From Leifsonia sp. Root227 (GTDB taxonomy: Bacteria; Actinomycetota; Actinomycetes; Actinomycetales; Microbacteriaceae): a stretch of DNA of 64,000 nucleotides. How positions within the stretch are numbered: position 1 is the first letter of the stretch; every line of letters begins with the position of its first letter. The translations under genes were made by a program, and so were the position numbers. Of the stretch, positions 15,076 to 23,794 are shown in pieces. The stretch lies in the NCBI RefSeq assembly GCF_001428745.1, contig NZ_LMIO01000001.1, forward strand, positions 334,818 to 398,817, read 5' to 3'. The notes beneath the pieces are model-generated. The model worked only from the letters and a program-made list of their open reading frames with translations, was not told the DNA's origin and made no database searches.

Positions 15076-16467
15076 ATGACCAAATTGCGACTGGCCATCG
15101 TCGGTGCGGGCCCCGCCGGCATTTACGCGGCAGACATCCTCCTGAAGGCGGAGCGTGCCTTCGACGTCTCCATCGACCTGTTCGAGGCCCTTCCCGCGCC
15201 GTACGGCCTCGTCCGTTACGGCGTCGCTCCCGACCACCCGCGCATCAAGGGCATCATCACCGCTCTGCGCGAGGTGCTCGACCGCGGTGACATCCGCATC
15301 TTCGGCAACGTGACGTACGGCGAGGACATCACCCTCGACGACCTCAAGCGCCACTACAACGCTGTGATCTTCGCGACAGGCGCCGTGCACGACGCCGACC
15401 TGGACATCCCTGGCGTCGAGCTCGAAGGCTCGTACGGCGCTGCCGACTTCGTGAGCTGGTTCGACGGCCACCCGGATGTGCCGCGCACCTGGCCGCTCGA
15501 GGCCGAGTCCGTCGCCGTGATCGGCAACGGCAACGTGGCGCTCGACGTGTCGCGCATCCTCGCGAAGCACGCCGACGATCTGCTCCCCACCGAGATCCCG
15601 GACAACGTCTACGAGATCCTCAAGAACTCGCCCGTCACCGACGTGCACGTCTTCGGGCGGCGCGGACCAGCGCAGGTGAAGTTCACGCCGCTGGAGCTCC
15701 GCGAGCTCGGCGAGCTGCGCGATGTGGACATGATCCTCTACGACGAGGACTTCGACTACGACGAGCAGTCCAAGGCGGCCATCACCAGCAACAAGCAGGT
15801 GATGGTGATCGACCGCGTGCTGCAGCAGTGGCGCCAACGCGAGGTGGGGACCGCATCCCGCCGGCTGCACCTGCACTTCTATGCCAAGCCACTCGAGATC
15901 GTCTCCGACGGCGACGGCCACGTGGCGGCGTTCCGGTACGAGCGCACCGCCTCCGATGGCGAGGGCGGCGTGCGCGGCACCGGGGAGATCCGTGAGGTGC
16001 CGATCCAGGCGATCTACCGCGCGGTCGGCTACTTCGGCTCGCCGCTGCCGGGCATCCCGTTCGACAAGAAGCACGGCGTGATTCCCAACCACGAGGGCCA
16101 GGTGCTGCGCAAGGGCGACAACGAGCGCATGTACGGCGTGTACGCCACGGGGTGGATCAAGCGCGGGCCGGTCGGCCTCATCGGTCATACCAAGTCGGAC
16201 GCCATGGAAACCATCAAACATGTGATCAATGATCAGGGGAACTGGTGGGCCCCCACCGATCCCTCCGAGGAATCTGTGGAGAACCTGCTGCGCGAGCGTG
16301 GTGTGGAGTACACGAACCTCGACGGCTGGCACAACCTCGACACCCACGAGCAGGCGCTCGGGGCGGAGCGCGGTCGCGCCCGCGTCAAGGTCGTGCCGCG
16401 CGACGAGATGGTCCGCGTCTCGAACGCGACGAACGCGACACCCACGGAGACGCCGGCGCAGGACTGA
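15076..16467 (+). CDS. fprA: Ferredoxin/adrenodoxin-type NADP+ reductase FprA
   Basis: A 463-residue flavoprotein of the adrenodoxin reductase type. FAD-binding GAGPAGIYAADILL is near residue 10, followed by the diagnostic PYGLVRYGVAPDHPRIKGI; the NADP-binding GNGNVALDVSRIL lies near 152; ATGWIKRGPVGLIGHTKSDA is the C-terminal FAD segment. It moves electrons between NADPH and ferredoxins. It lies 18 bases after the prenyl synthase gene and is probably in the same operon. Confidence 0.95.
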   Translation: MTKLRLAIVGAGPAGIYAADILLKAERAFDVSIDLFEALPAPYGLVRYGVAPDHPRIKGIITALREVLDRGDIRIFGNVTYGEDITLDDLKRHYNAVIFATGAVHDADLDIPGVELEGSYGAADFVSWFDGHPDVPRTWPLEAESVAVIGNGNVALDVSRILAKHADDLLPTEIPDNVYEILKNSPVTDVHVFGRRGPAQVKFTPLELRELGELRDVDMILYDEDFDYDEQSKAAITSNKQVMVIDRVLQQWRQREVGTASRRLHLHFYAKPLEIVSDGDGHVAAFRYERTASDGEGGVRGTGEIREVPIQAIYRAVGYFGSPLPGIPFDKKHGVIPNHEGQVLRKGDNERMYGVYATGWIKRGPVGLIGHTKSDAMETIKHVINDQGNWWAPTDPSEESVENLLRERGVEYTNLDGWHNLDTHEQALGAERGRARVKVVPRDEMVRVSNATNATPTETPAQD

Positions 16468-16505
16468 CGCTCGCGCGATCCCGTCACGCCTGCCACGCTG
16501 GGGTG

Positions 16506-17498
16506 ATGACGCACGCGCAGGGGTGGACGCAGGATGTGCTCGGGGATGCATTCGAACAGCTCACGCTGCCGTTGAAGCCGGATGCGGAGGGCGAGGTCGT
16601 GGCGACCCTGGTGCGCTACGTCCCGCCGCCGCACCTCGCCGACCTGCGCCTGCACAGGCCGGTGGCCGCCGACACGGATGTGCTGTACGTCCACGGCTGG
16701 TCCGACTACTTCTTCCAGAAGGAGCTCGCAGCGTTCTGGCACGAGAACGGCGCGCGGTTCTTCGCCATCGACCTGCGCAAGTACGGCAGGAGTCTGCGGC
16801 CGTGGCAGACCCCCGGGTTCGTCGACGATCTCGCCACCTATGACGAGGAGTTGGATGCGGCCATCGCCATCATCGCGGAGAGCGGCCAGAAGGGCCGCAA
16901 ACTGGTCCTCCTCGGCCACTCGACCGGCGGATTGACGCTCAGCCTCTGGGCGGACCGCCACCCTGGACGAGCGGATGCGCTGGTCCTGAACAGCCCGTGG
17001 CTCGAGTTCCAGGCGCACTCGGCCGGGCGGGCGGCGCTCGCCCCGCTGATCGGCCTTCAGGCCCGCGTGGATCCCCGTGCCCCACTCCCGAACGTCGACC
17101 TCGGCTTCTACACCAGGAGTGTGTCGTCGACCATGGAGGGTGAGTGGGACTACGACCTGAACTGGCGCCCGGTCAGGGGTTTCGCCGTGCGCCCTGTGTG
17201 GCTGGCCGCGGTCATGGCCGGACACGCGCGCGTGGCGTCCGGTCTGGCGATCGACGCTCCCGTGCTCACGATGGTGTCGGCGCGCTCCACGATTCTGCCG
17301 AGGTGGACGCCGGAGATGCTGAGCTCGGACATCGTCCTCGTGGTGGACGAGATCGCCCAGCGCGCCCTCAAGCTGGCCCCGACCGTGACCGTCTCCCGCA
17401 TCGACGGCGCCCTGCACGACATCTTTCTGTCCCGCGAGCCGGTGCGAAGGCACGCGTACGCTGAGCTGCGCCGCTGGCTGCACGGCTATCTGCGCTGA
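16506..17498 (+). CDS. Alpha/beta hydrolase (serine aminopeptidase/lysophospholipase type)
   Basis: A 330-residue soluble alpha/beta hydrolase. The nucleophile elbow is GHSTGGL, an oxyanion region VHGWSDYFF precedes it, and the C-terminal segment RIDGALHDIFLS carries the catalytic histidine. The pattern matches the Hydrolase_4 group of monoglyceride lipase-like proteins. The substrate is unknown. The ATG at 16506 has no clear ribosome site; CACGCT stands 6 bases upstream, so the mRNA may be leaderless. Confidence 0.82.
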   Translation: MTHAQGWTQDVLGDAFEQLTLPLKPDAEGEVVATLVRYVPPPHLADLRLHRPVAADTDVLYVHGWSDYFFQKELAAFWHENGARFFAIDLRKYGRSLRPWQTPGFVDDLATYDEELDAAIAIIAESGQKGRKLVLLGHSTGGLTLSLWADRHPGRADALVLNSPWLEFQAHSAGRAALAPLIGLQARVDPRAPLPNVDLGFYTRSVSSTMEGEWDYDLNWRPVRGFAVRPVWLAAVMAGHARVASGLAIDAPVLTMVSARSTILPRWTPEMLSSDIVLVVDEIAQRALKLAPTVTVSRIDGALHDIFLSREPVRRHAYAELRRWLHGYLR

Positions 17499-17567
17499 GC
17501 ACCGGACGAACGGGATGCACGGGATGCGCGCGCCCGCCGGCGCAGGACACCGCGCATCCCGGACCGG

Positions 17568-18056
17568 CTAGCGGAAGTTGACGAACTGCAGGGCGACGTC
17601 GAGGTCGGCGCCCTTGAGCAGGTTCATCGTGGCCTGCAGGTCGTCGCGGCTCTTGGAGGAGACGCGGAGCTCGTCGCCCTGGATCTGCGACTTGACGCTC
17701 TTCGGTGCTTCGTCGCGGATGAGCTTGTTGATCTTCTTGGCGGCGTCCTGCTCGATGCCGTTCTTGATCCCGGCCTCGATGCGGAACTCCTTGCCGGACG
17801 CATACGGCTCGCCGGTGTCGAGCGACCGGAGGGAGATGCCGCGCTTGATCAGTTTCGACTCGAACACCTCGAGGACGGCTTTGACGCGCTCCTCGGTGTT
17901 GGCCTTCATCAGGACCTTTTCACCGCTCCACTCGATGGAGGCGCCGACGTTCTTGAAGTCATAGCGCTGCTCCACCTCTTTGCGCGCCTGGTTGAGGGCG
18001 TTGTCGGCCTCCATCTTGTCGACCTTGCTGACCACGTCGAACGATGAGTCTGCCAT
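17568..18056 (-). CDS. YajQ-family nucleotide-binding protein
   Basis: A 162-residue protein that matches YajQ along its whole length: [23 protein letters not shown] at the start, [22 protein letters not shown] and [10 protein letters not shown] at the end. Members bind nucleotides, and some bind cyclic di-GMP. The ATG at 18056 was chosen over an upstream one since it begins at the conserved N-terminus and is preceded by AGGAAGG. Confidence 0.93.
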   Translation of the reverse strand: MADSSFDVVSKVDKMEADNALNQARKEVEQRYDFKNVGASIEWSGEKVLMKANTEERVKAVLEVFESKLIKRGISLRSLDTGEPYASGKEFRIEAGIKNGIEQDAAKKINKLIRDEAPKSVKSQIQGDELRVSSKSRDDLQATMNLLKGADLDVALQFVNFR

Positions 18057-18144
18057 TCGTCGCCACCTTCCTGAGAGAACCACGGGTGCCGTGCGGCACC
18101 ACACAATTCAAACAGGGTCGGCCGCGAACGCCAATACGGGGCGA

Positions 18145-18288
18145 CTACGCGGTCTGCTGCAGTTCGGCCAGATAGGTCACGTGGCAGCCGTCTCCGCTGC
18201 ACTCCACGCACACCGTGACCTCTTCGTCGTGCTGGAACGGGTCGGCGCCGGTTCCGTCGCACCGTTCGCAAATCTCCAAGGTTCTCAT
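18145..18288 (-). CDS. Small zinc-ribbon protein with two CxxCxG-type knuckles
   Basis: A 47-residue protein. It has C-x2-C-x-G-x-G (CERCDGTG) and a second C-x2-C-x-G (CVECSGDGC), the zinc-knuckle pattern of the DnaJ central domain. Nothing else of DnaJ is present. No ribosome site is obvious. Small free-standing zinc proteins of this type are common in Actinobacteria; the partner is unknown. Confidence 0.6.
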   Translation of the reverse strand: MRTLEICERCDGTGADPFQHDEEVTVCVECSGDGCHVTYLAELQQTA

Positions 18289-18447
18289 GCCGACGATTCT
18301 GCGCCGCACCACCGACATTGCGGGCAGTGGATGCGGGGTGTCGCGGATCGGCGCAGAGCCCGCAGTGCGCATCTCCTCCTCCGGTCGAACCGCACGTGGT
18401 ACGAGGGTCCGACGACACGCCGCCGCGCGCTTCCTAGGCTCGGGGGC

Positions 18448-18678
18448 ATGCGACTCACATACGACCCGGAGCTCGACGTCGCGCACTTCCGCCTCGACGT
18501 CCCGACCGATCCGTCCCTGCCAGACCGCTCCGCCGTTCCGGATGCTCCGGCAGCAGGGGCGCATATCGATGCGGAGTTCGACGCGGCCGGGTTCCTCGTG
18601 GGGTTCGAGGTGCTCGGGGCGCACCTCGTGCTGCGGCCGGACGTGCTCGCTGCGGCCGAGCGCGCGAGCCGCGCCTAG
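18448..18678 (+). CDS. DUF2283-like small protein
   Basis: A 76-residue protein beginning MRLTYDPELDVAHFRL and containing IDAEFDAAGFLVGFEVLGA, the two-strand pattern of DUF2283. Function unknown. TAGGCT lies 7 bases before the ATG, suggesting a leaderless mRNA. Its stop codon overlaps the end of the convergent TetR gene. Confidence 0.7.
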   Translation: MRLTYDPELDVAHFRLDVPTDPSLPDRSAVPDAPAAGAHIDAEFDAAGFLVGFEVLGAHLVLRPDVLAAAERASRA

Positions 18679-19298
18679 CTCGGGGACGCTCCACCCGCAT
18701 CCATCGGGCGCACCAGCGGCAGGTAGATGGTGTCGATGATCTCGGCGACCGTCTCCGGCGGCACCGGCTTCAGCGTCATGATGGCGTCGTGCCGGAAGAG
18801 GTCGAACGGCAGCGCAGCGATGCGCGGCGTGAGGCGTGCAGGGTCGATCTCACCGCGGGCGATCGCCCGCTCGAGGATGACGTCCATCGCCGTCGTGCTG
18901 CCACCGAGGAGGACCTCGCGCAGGTCGGCGAGGCTCGTTCCCGTCTCGGCGAAGTAGCCCCCGAGGTGCACGCTGAGCGCTGCGGCGAACCCGAGCCTCG
19001 TCCGGTTGGCGATGTCCAGCAGCGCGATCAGGTCGCCCCGGAGACTGCCCGTGTCCGGGGTGGCCGGACGGTCGCGGGTGCCGGCGCGGGCGATGGCGGC
19101 CCGCACGAGTTCCTGCCTGGTCGGCCAGCGACGATACACCACGGGGCGGCTGGTGCCGGCGCGGGCGGCGACGGCGTCGATGGTGAACGCGGCGTAGCCG
19201 TTCTGCACCAGCTGGTCCCAGGCGGCGTCGAGGATCGCGTTCTCCAGCTCGACGCCTCTGCGGCGGCGAGCGGGTGCTTCCTGCTCGACAAGATCCAT
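18675..19298 (-). CDS. TetR/AcrR-family regulator of the adjacent efflux gene
   Basis: A 207-residue regulator. The N-terminal helix-turn-helix is at about residues 20-65 (AFTIDAVAARAGTSRPVVYRRWPTR), and the C-terminal helical part is the drug-binding region. It is divergent from an MFS exporter gene, the usual arrangement for repression of drug efflux. Candidate operator half-sites GTATCTTA/TAAGATAC fill the intergenic space. Confidence 0.9.
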   Translation of the reverse strand: MDLVEQEAPARRRRGVELENAILDAAWDQLVQNGYAAFTIDAVAARAGTSRPVVYRRWPTRQELVRAAIARAGTRDRPATPDTGSLRGDLIALLDIANRTRLGFAAALSVHLGGYFAETGTSLADLREVLLGGSTTAMDVILERAIARGEIDPARLTPRIAALPFDLFRHDAIMTLKPVPPETVAEIIDTIYLPLVRPMDAGGASPS

Positions 19299-19302
19299 TT
19301 GC

Positions 19303-19354
19303 GTATCTTATCGCGTCGGCCTATGATCGCCATAAGATACAGTCGCGTACCTTA
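19303..19354. promoter_or_regulatory. TetR-type operator half-sites in the TetR/MFS intergenic region
   Basis: TAAGATAC (19333-19340) and GTACCTTA (19347-19354) form an 8-6-8 inverted repeat with one mismatch just before the MFS ribosome site. A further GTATCTTA at 19303-19310 lies just upstream of the tetR start. Three copies of one half-site in 52 bases fit repression of both genes. Confidence 0.55.
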
Positions 19355-19361
19355 AGGAGAC

Positions 19362-20870
19362 ATGGTGGCGGAGAAGACCAAGCTCGATCCGGGGGTTGTC
19401 CGCATCGCGGTCGTGGTGATCGTCGGCGCGCTCGCCGTGATCTTCGACACGACGATCGTGAGCGTCGCCCTGCACACGCTCGCGACGGAACTGCACACCT
19501 CCGTCGACACCATCCAGTGGGTCAGCACGGGATACCTGCTCGCCCTCGGCGTCACCATCCCCATCGTCGGCTGGGCACAGCAGCGCATCGGCGGCAAGCG
19601 GCTCTGGATCATCGCCCTCGCGATCTTCCTGCTCGGCTCCGTGCTCTGCAGCCTGGCCTGGGACGCGCCCAGCCTGATCGGGTTCCGCGTGGTTCAGGGG
19701 ATCGGCGGCGGCATCATGCTCCCGCTGATGTCCACCCTGGTGATGCAGGCGGCGCACGGCCAGAACCTGGGCCGCATCATGTCGGCGGTGAGCCTCCCCG
19801 CGGTGCTCGGCCCGATCCTCGGACCGGTGCTCGGCGGCCTCATCCTCAGCTTCCTCGACTGGCGCTGGCTGTTCTGGGTGAACGTGCCGTTCTGCGCCGT
19901 CGGAATCGTCCTCGCGATCCGGATGCTGCCCAGGGACACGCTCGGCGCGCGTCCCAAGCTCGACTGGGTGGGACTCGTGCTTCTCTCACCGGCGGTCGTG
20001 GGACTGCTCTACGGGCTCTCGAACGTGAGCAAGGACGGCGGCTTCGCGCGCGGCGACGTGCTCGTGCCCGTGATCGCCGGCGCGCTCCTGCTCGCTGCGT
20101 TCGCGTTCTGGTCGGCGCACCGTGCCGGCGCAGCGCTCGTGGACGTCCGGCTGTTCCGGCACCGCCCCGTCTCGTCGGCGTCGGCTCTGCTGTTCCTCTC
20201 CGGCGCATCCCTGTACGGCGCGATGCTGCTCCTACCTCTCTACTTCCAGGAGGTCAGGGGGACGGACGCGCTCGGCGCGGGCCTGCTTCTCGTACCGCAG
20301 GGAATCGGCACGCTGTTCAGCCGGGCGGCGGCAGGGCGGTTCACGGATCGCTTCGGCGCCCGCTGGGTGTCCGTGATCGGGTTCGCGATCGTCGGCATCG
20401 CGACGGTGCCGTTCGCATTCGCCACACCGACGACGAACGAGTGGATGCTCATGGCAGCGCTCCTCGTCCGCGGCTTCGGGCTCGGGGCGGTCACCATCCC
20501 GCTGATGACGGTCGCGTTCGTCGGGCTGGAGCGCTCGGACGTTCCGCACGCGAGCATCCTGACCAGGATCGCGACGCAGCTCGGCGGATCGTTCGGGGTG
20601 GCGCTCCTCGCGGTCGTCCTGCAGGGCGCCGCGGTGGGGGCGCACTCGCTGGCCGGGATCGCAGACGCGTTCGACCAGGCGTTCTGGTGGGCGATCGGGT
20701 TCACGGTGGTGGCGATCGGACTGTCGCTGCTGCTCCCCGGCAGGCCGGCGGCAGCAGACGTGGCGCCCACCGCGGCCGCCGTCGCCACCCCGCCCGCCGT
20801 AGCCACCGCCCCCGCAGCCCCGGCGCAGGCACCCGTACCCACACCCACCGGGGATATCCCCCTGCGGTAG
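19362..20870 (+). CDS. MFS multidrug exporter, DHA2/EmrB-QacA type
   Basis: A 502-residue transporter with 14 predicted helices. DHA2 features are FDTTIVSVAL in helix 1, the GYLLALGVTIPIVGWAQQRIGGKRL loop motif, and the motif C region AVLGPILGPVLGGLI. It exports drugs or other amphiphiles with protons. The C-terminus is an Ala/Pro-rich tail of about 30 residues. AGGAG lies just upstream. The divergent TetR gene and shared half-sites indicate inducible efflux. Confidence 0.92.
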   Translation: MVAEKTKLDPGVVRIAVVVIVGALAVIFDTTIVSVALHTLATELHTSVDTIQWVSTGYLLALGVTIPIVGWAQQRIGGKRLWIIALAIFLLGSVLCSLAWDAPSLIGFRVVQGIGGGIMLPLMSTLVMQAAHGQNLGRIMSAVSLPAVLGPILGPVLGGLILSFLDWRWLFWVNVPFCAVGIVLAIRMLPRDTLGARPKLDWVGLVLLSPAVVGLLYGLSNVSKDGGFARGDVLVPVIAGALLLAAFAFWSAHRAGAALVDVRLFRHRPVSSASALLFLSGASLYGAMLLLPLYFQEVRGTDALGAGLLLVPQGIGTLFSRAAAGRFTDRFGARWVSVIGFAIVGIATVPFAFATPTTNEWMLMAALLVRGFGLGAVTIPLMTVAFVGLERSDVPHASILTRIATQLGGSFGVALLAVVLQGAAVGAHSLAGIADAFDQAFWWAIGFTVVAIGLSLLLPGRPAAADVAPTAAAVATPPAVATAPAAPAQAPVPTPTGDIPLR

Positions 20871-20916
20871 GGGGCACGAAGTACCGCCGGGTGACGCGCC
20901 GCGCATCCCGTCTTCC

Positions 20917-20957
20917 TAGCCTCGGATATGGGCGGAATCCTCCGTCCGTATCCGAGG
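20917..20957 (+). promoter_or_regulatory. -10-like TAGCCT and palindrome before the dedA operon
   Basis: CCTCGGATA (20920-20928) and TATCCGAGG (20949-20957) are a perfect 9-bp inverted repeat; the inner bases GGGCGGA/TCCGTCC also nearly pair. A TAGCCT hexamer overlaps its left end and the ribosome site overlaps the right end. It could be an operator or an mRNA hairpin over the ribosome site. Confidence 0.4.
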
Positions 20958-20967
20958 GGAGCACGGG

Positions 20968-21744
20968 ATGGACGCAGTCAACGAGCTGATCGCACAGACG
21001 GTGTCATCGCCGTGGATCTATCTGGTGGTCGCCGTCGTCGTCTTCGTCGACGCGTTCTTCCCTCCGGTGCCCAGCGAATCCGTGGTGATCGCGGCGGCCG
21101 CCGCGAGCATCACGCTCGGCCAGCCGAACATCGCGCTCATCGTGGCGTGCGCCGCGGTCGGTGCGATCGTCGGCGACAACGTCACGTTCGCGATCGGCCG
21201 GGGCGTCGGGGTCACCCGCTTCGGGTGGATGCGCCGGCCCAGGATGCAGGCGGCCGTCGGCTGGGCGCGCGCCGGTCTCGACCGCCGCGCCGCCGTGCTG
21301 CTGCTGACCGCGCGCTACATCCCGGTGGGCCGCGTCGCCGTGAACTTGGTGGCGGGGGCGTCCGGCTTCCCGCGGCGCCGGTTCTTCGGGCTTTCCGTCC
21401 TCGCCGGGCTGTCCTGGGCGGCGTACTCGGTTACGGTGGGACTGCTCGCAGGGCACTGGCTGCACGGCAACCCGCTACTCGGGATGCTCGCAGGCATCGC
21501 GATGGGAATGGCGACCGGTGTGCTCGTCGACGTGGGGATGCGGGTGGCCGCACGCAGGCGGGCGAAGCGGGCGGGCCGGACGGCGCCGGAAACGGAAACG
21601 GAGACGGAGCCGGGACTGGAGCCGGTCCCGGGCACCCGCCCCGCGGCAACGCCCCCCGGCGCACACGCAGGGGACCGCACGACGGGGTGGCAGCAGGCGG
21701 AACTGACGTCAACGCGACGTGCAGGACAGACGGAACGACGATGA
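20968..21744 (+). CDS. DedA-family membrane protein
   Basis: A 258-residue inner-membrane protein. Diagnostic DedA motifs are FVDAFFPPVPSES near residue 25 and ARYIPVGRVAVNLVAGASGFPRRRFF near 110. DedA proteins move undecaprenyl phosphate or other lipids across the membrane. The C-terminal 45 residues are a charged tail rich in Lys/Arg then Glu/Thr/Pro. The stop overlaps the histidine kinase start (ATGA), so the three genes form one operon. Confidence 0.9.
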   Translation: MDAVNELIAQTVSSPWIYLVVAVVVFVDAFFPPVPSESVVIAAAAASITLGQPNIALIVACAAVGAIVGDNVTFAIGRGVGVTRFGWMRRPRMQAAVGWARAGLDRRAAVLLLTARYIPVGRVAVNLVAGASGFPRRRFFGLSVLAGLSWAAYSVTVGLLAGHWLHGNPLLGMLAGIAMGMATGVLVDVGMRVAARRRAKRAGRTAPETETETEPGLEPVPGTRPAATPPGAHAGDRTTGWQQAELTSTRRAGQTERR

Positions 21745-22991
21745 GCGGATTGACGATGACGACCAACCAGCCCCCTCTGCGCAGCAGACTCGACGGCCCG
21801 CTCGTCCTCCTCTGGGGCGTCGGCTCGACCGCCGCGGTGGTGATCCTGGTGCTGACCTCCGCGCTCGGCTCCGCCGTCTATGGCATCCCCGTCGTCCTCG
21901 CGCTCGGTCTCGGCCTGGCGCAGGCGGCGTCCATCGTGCTCGCGATCGTCGCTCCGCGACCGGCCGTCGTGGTCTCCGTGGTCGCCTTGGTCGCTGCCGC
22001 CTTCGCATCCGTCCCCGACGGCGCGAGCCCATGGCCGATCGCCGTCCCATCGATCGTGGCGCAGTGCTTCGTGCTCGCGATCGCCACGCTGCGCTCGGAT
22101 TGGCGGGTCGGCCTGGTCGGCTGGGCAGGGGGAGCCCTCGGCGGCATCCTGGTCGCGCTCATCGCGGCGCGGCCCCCTGCGACGTCCGGTTCTGTCATCG
22201 CCGACCTCATCGTGTTCGGCTCGGTCAGCGCTGCCGTGCTGCTCGGCGCGGTTCTCGTGACGAAATGGCAGGATGTCCGCCGCGAGCTGATGAGGGAGCA
22301 GCGGATCTCTGCCGCTGAGCTGTCGCGCCGCGAGCTCGCGGAGGAGCGCACCAGGATCGCCAGGGAACTGCACGACGTCGTCGCCCACGGCATGTCCGCC
22401 ATCCAGGTGCAGGCCTCGAGCGCCCGTTACCGCATCCCGTCGTTGAGCGAGGAGGCGGCGGAGGAGTTCGACGACCTCGCGGCGACGGCCAGGGCCGCGA
22501 TGGCCGAGATGCGCAGACTGCTCGGCGTGCTGCGCAGCGAGGACACCGTGGTGGAGACGGCGCCGCAGCCGGGGATCGGCGAGATCGCCGGCCTGGTGAG
22601 CCGCGCATCCCGTGCCGGCGGCAGCGTCGTCTTGGAGGACCGCCTGCCGGACACACCGCTCGACCCCGCGGTCTCACTGACGGTGTACCGCATCGTGCAG
22701 GAGGCGCTCAGCAACGTGGCCAGGCACGCCACGGGAGCCGCGACCGTCGTGCGGCTCGAACGGACGACGCAGACGGACGGCTCCGGCGACACGCTCGACG
22801 TCTCCGTGCGCAACGAGCGCGCCCCAGGACGCCCAGCCTCCGCCCCAGCGCCGGACTCGGGTGGACACGGGATCAGGGGGATGCGCGAGCGCACCGCTCT
22901 GCTGGGTGGCAGGCTGGAGGCGGAACGCACGGACGACGGCGGCTTCGTCGTCCTGGCCAGCATCCCGGTCCCGTTGAAAGGAAGAGCATGA
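21741..22991 (+). CDS. Sensor histidine kinase, NarL-group (HisKA_3)
   Basis: A 416-residue membrane kinase. Several N-terminal hydrophobic helices (about 20-165) are followed by a short coiled region and the HisKA_3 box RTRIARELHDVVAHGMSAIQ with phosphorylated His211. The ATPase domain shows VSLTVYRIVQEALSNVARHA and GHGIRGMRERTALLGG. The signal is not evident. It is coupled by 4-base overlaps to dedA upstream and the regulator downstream, so the signal may concern the cell envelope. Confidence 0.92.
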   Translation: MSGLTMTTNQPPLRSRLDGPLVLLWGVGSTAAVVILVLTSALGSAVYGIPVVLALGLGLAQAASIVLAIVAPRPAVVVSVVALVAAAFASVPDGASPWPIAVPSIVAQCFVLAIATLRSDWRVGLVGWAGGALGGILVALIAARPPATSGSVIADLIVFGSVSAAVLLGAVLVTKWQDVRRELMREQRISAAELSRRELAEERTRIARELHDVVAHGMSAIQVQASSARYRIPSLSEEAAEEFDDLAATARAAMAEMRRLLGVLRSEDTVVETAPQPGIGEIAGLVSRASRAGGSVVLEDRLPDTPLDPAVSLTVYRIVQEALSNVARHATGAATVVRLERTTQTDGSGDTLDVSVRNERAPGRPASAPAPDSGGHGIRGMRERTALLGGRLEAERTDDGGFVVLASIPVPLKGRA

Positions 22992-23662
22992 CCATCACCG
23001 TGCTCATCGCCGACGATCAGGCGATGGTGCGGGCAGGGTTCGCCGCCATTCTCGACGCGCAGGACGACATCACGGTCGTCGGCCAGGCGGCGGACGGCGA
23101 GGAAGCCGTCGCGCTCGCCAGACGCCTGAAGCCGGACCTGGTGCTGATGGATGTCCGGATGCCCGGAATGAACGGCATCGACGCCACGAGGGAGCTCGTC
23201 CACCCGACCACCAGGGGCGAACCGCATCAGCCGCTCGTCCTGGTACTCACGACTTTCGACGCGGACGACTATGTGCACGAGGCGCTGTCGGCCGGCGCGA
23301 GCGGGTTCCTCCTCAAAGACGCGACACCGGGCGACCTCGTGCAGGCGGTGCGGGTGGTGGCGGCAGGGGATGCGCTCCTCTCGCCGCGCGTGACCAAACG
23401 CCTGCTCGAACGGTTCGCGGCGCAGCGCCCCGCCGGGACGCGGCACGCGCTCCAGCTCGCCGACCTCACCGAACGGGAGCGCGAGATCCTGGTGCTGATC
23501 GGCAGGGGCCGCTCCAACGGCGAGATCGCGGCCGAGCTGTTCATCGCGGAGCAGACGGTGAAGACCCACGTCAGCCGCATTTTCAGCAAGCTGGGCCTGC
23601 GCGACCGCGTGCACGCGGTGATCCTGGCGTTCGACGCCGGGCTGGTCGAGCCGGCGCCGTAG
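22988..23662 (+). CDS. Response regulator, NarL/FixJ (LuxR) type
   Basis: A 224-residue regulator. The receiver domain carries the acidic pair at 9-10, phospho-acceptor Asp55 in LMDVRMPGMNG and Lys in LLKDATPG. The C-terminal LuxR helix-turn-helix is LTEREREILVLIGRGRSNGEIAAELFIAEQTVKTHVSRI, shown here as the family block around residues 160-200. It is the partner of the kinase whose stop it overlaps. Confidence 0.94.
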   Translation: MTITVLIADDQAMVRAGFAAILDAQDDITVVGQAADGEEAVALARRLKPDLVLMDVRMPGMNGIDATRELVHPTTRGEPHQPLVLVLTTFDADDYVHEALSAGASGFLLKDATPGDLVQAVRVVAAGDALLSPRVTKRLLERFAAQRPAGTRHALQLADLTEREREILVLIGRGRSNGEIAAELFIAEQTVKTHVSRIFSKLGLRDRVHAVILAFDAGLVEPAP

Positions 23663-23794
23663 CCACGTCGCGGAGTCCACGCACCCCATACGGCGGTACG
23701 GGATGCGATTGGCTCCGCGGACGGACGACCCCGCCGAAACCCCGTTGAGACGCTTCCCCCGACGGCCCACCGCGGGCCGGACGGGAGAGATGGC

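Noticed and set aside
13534..16551. A 1005-codon open frame on the minus strand
   Set aside because: Antisense shadow of menG, the prenyl synthase and fprA; no domain or ribosome site.
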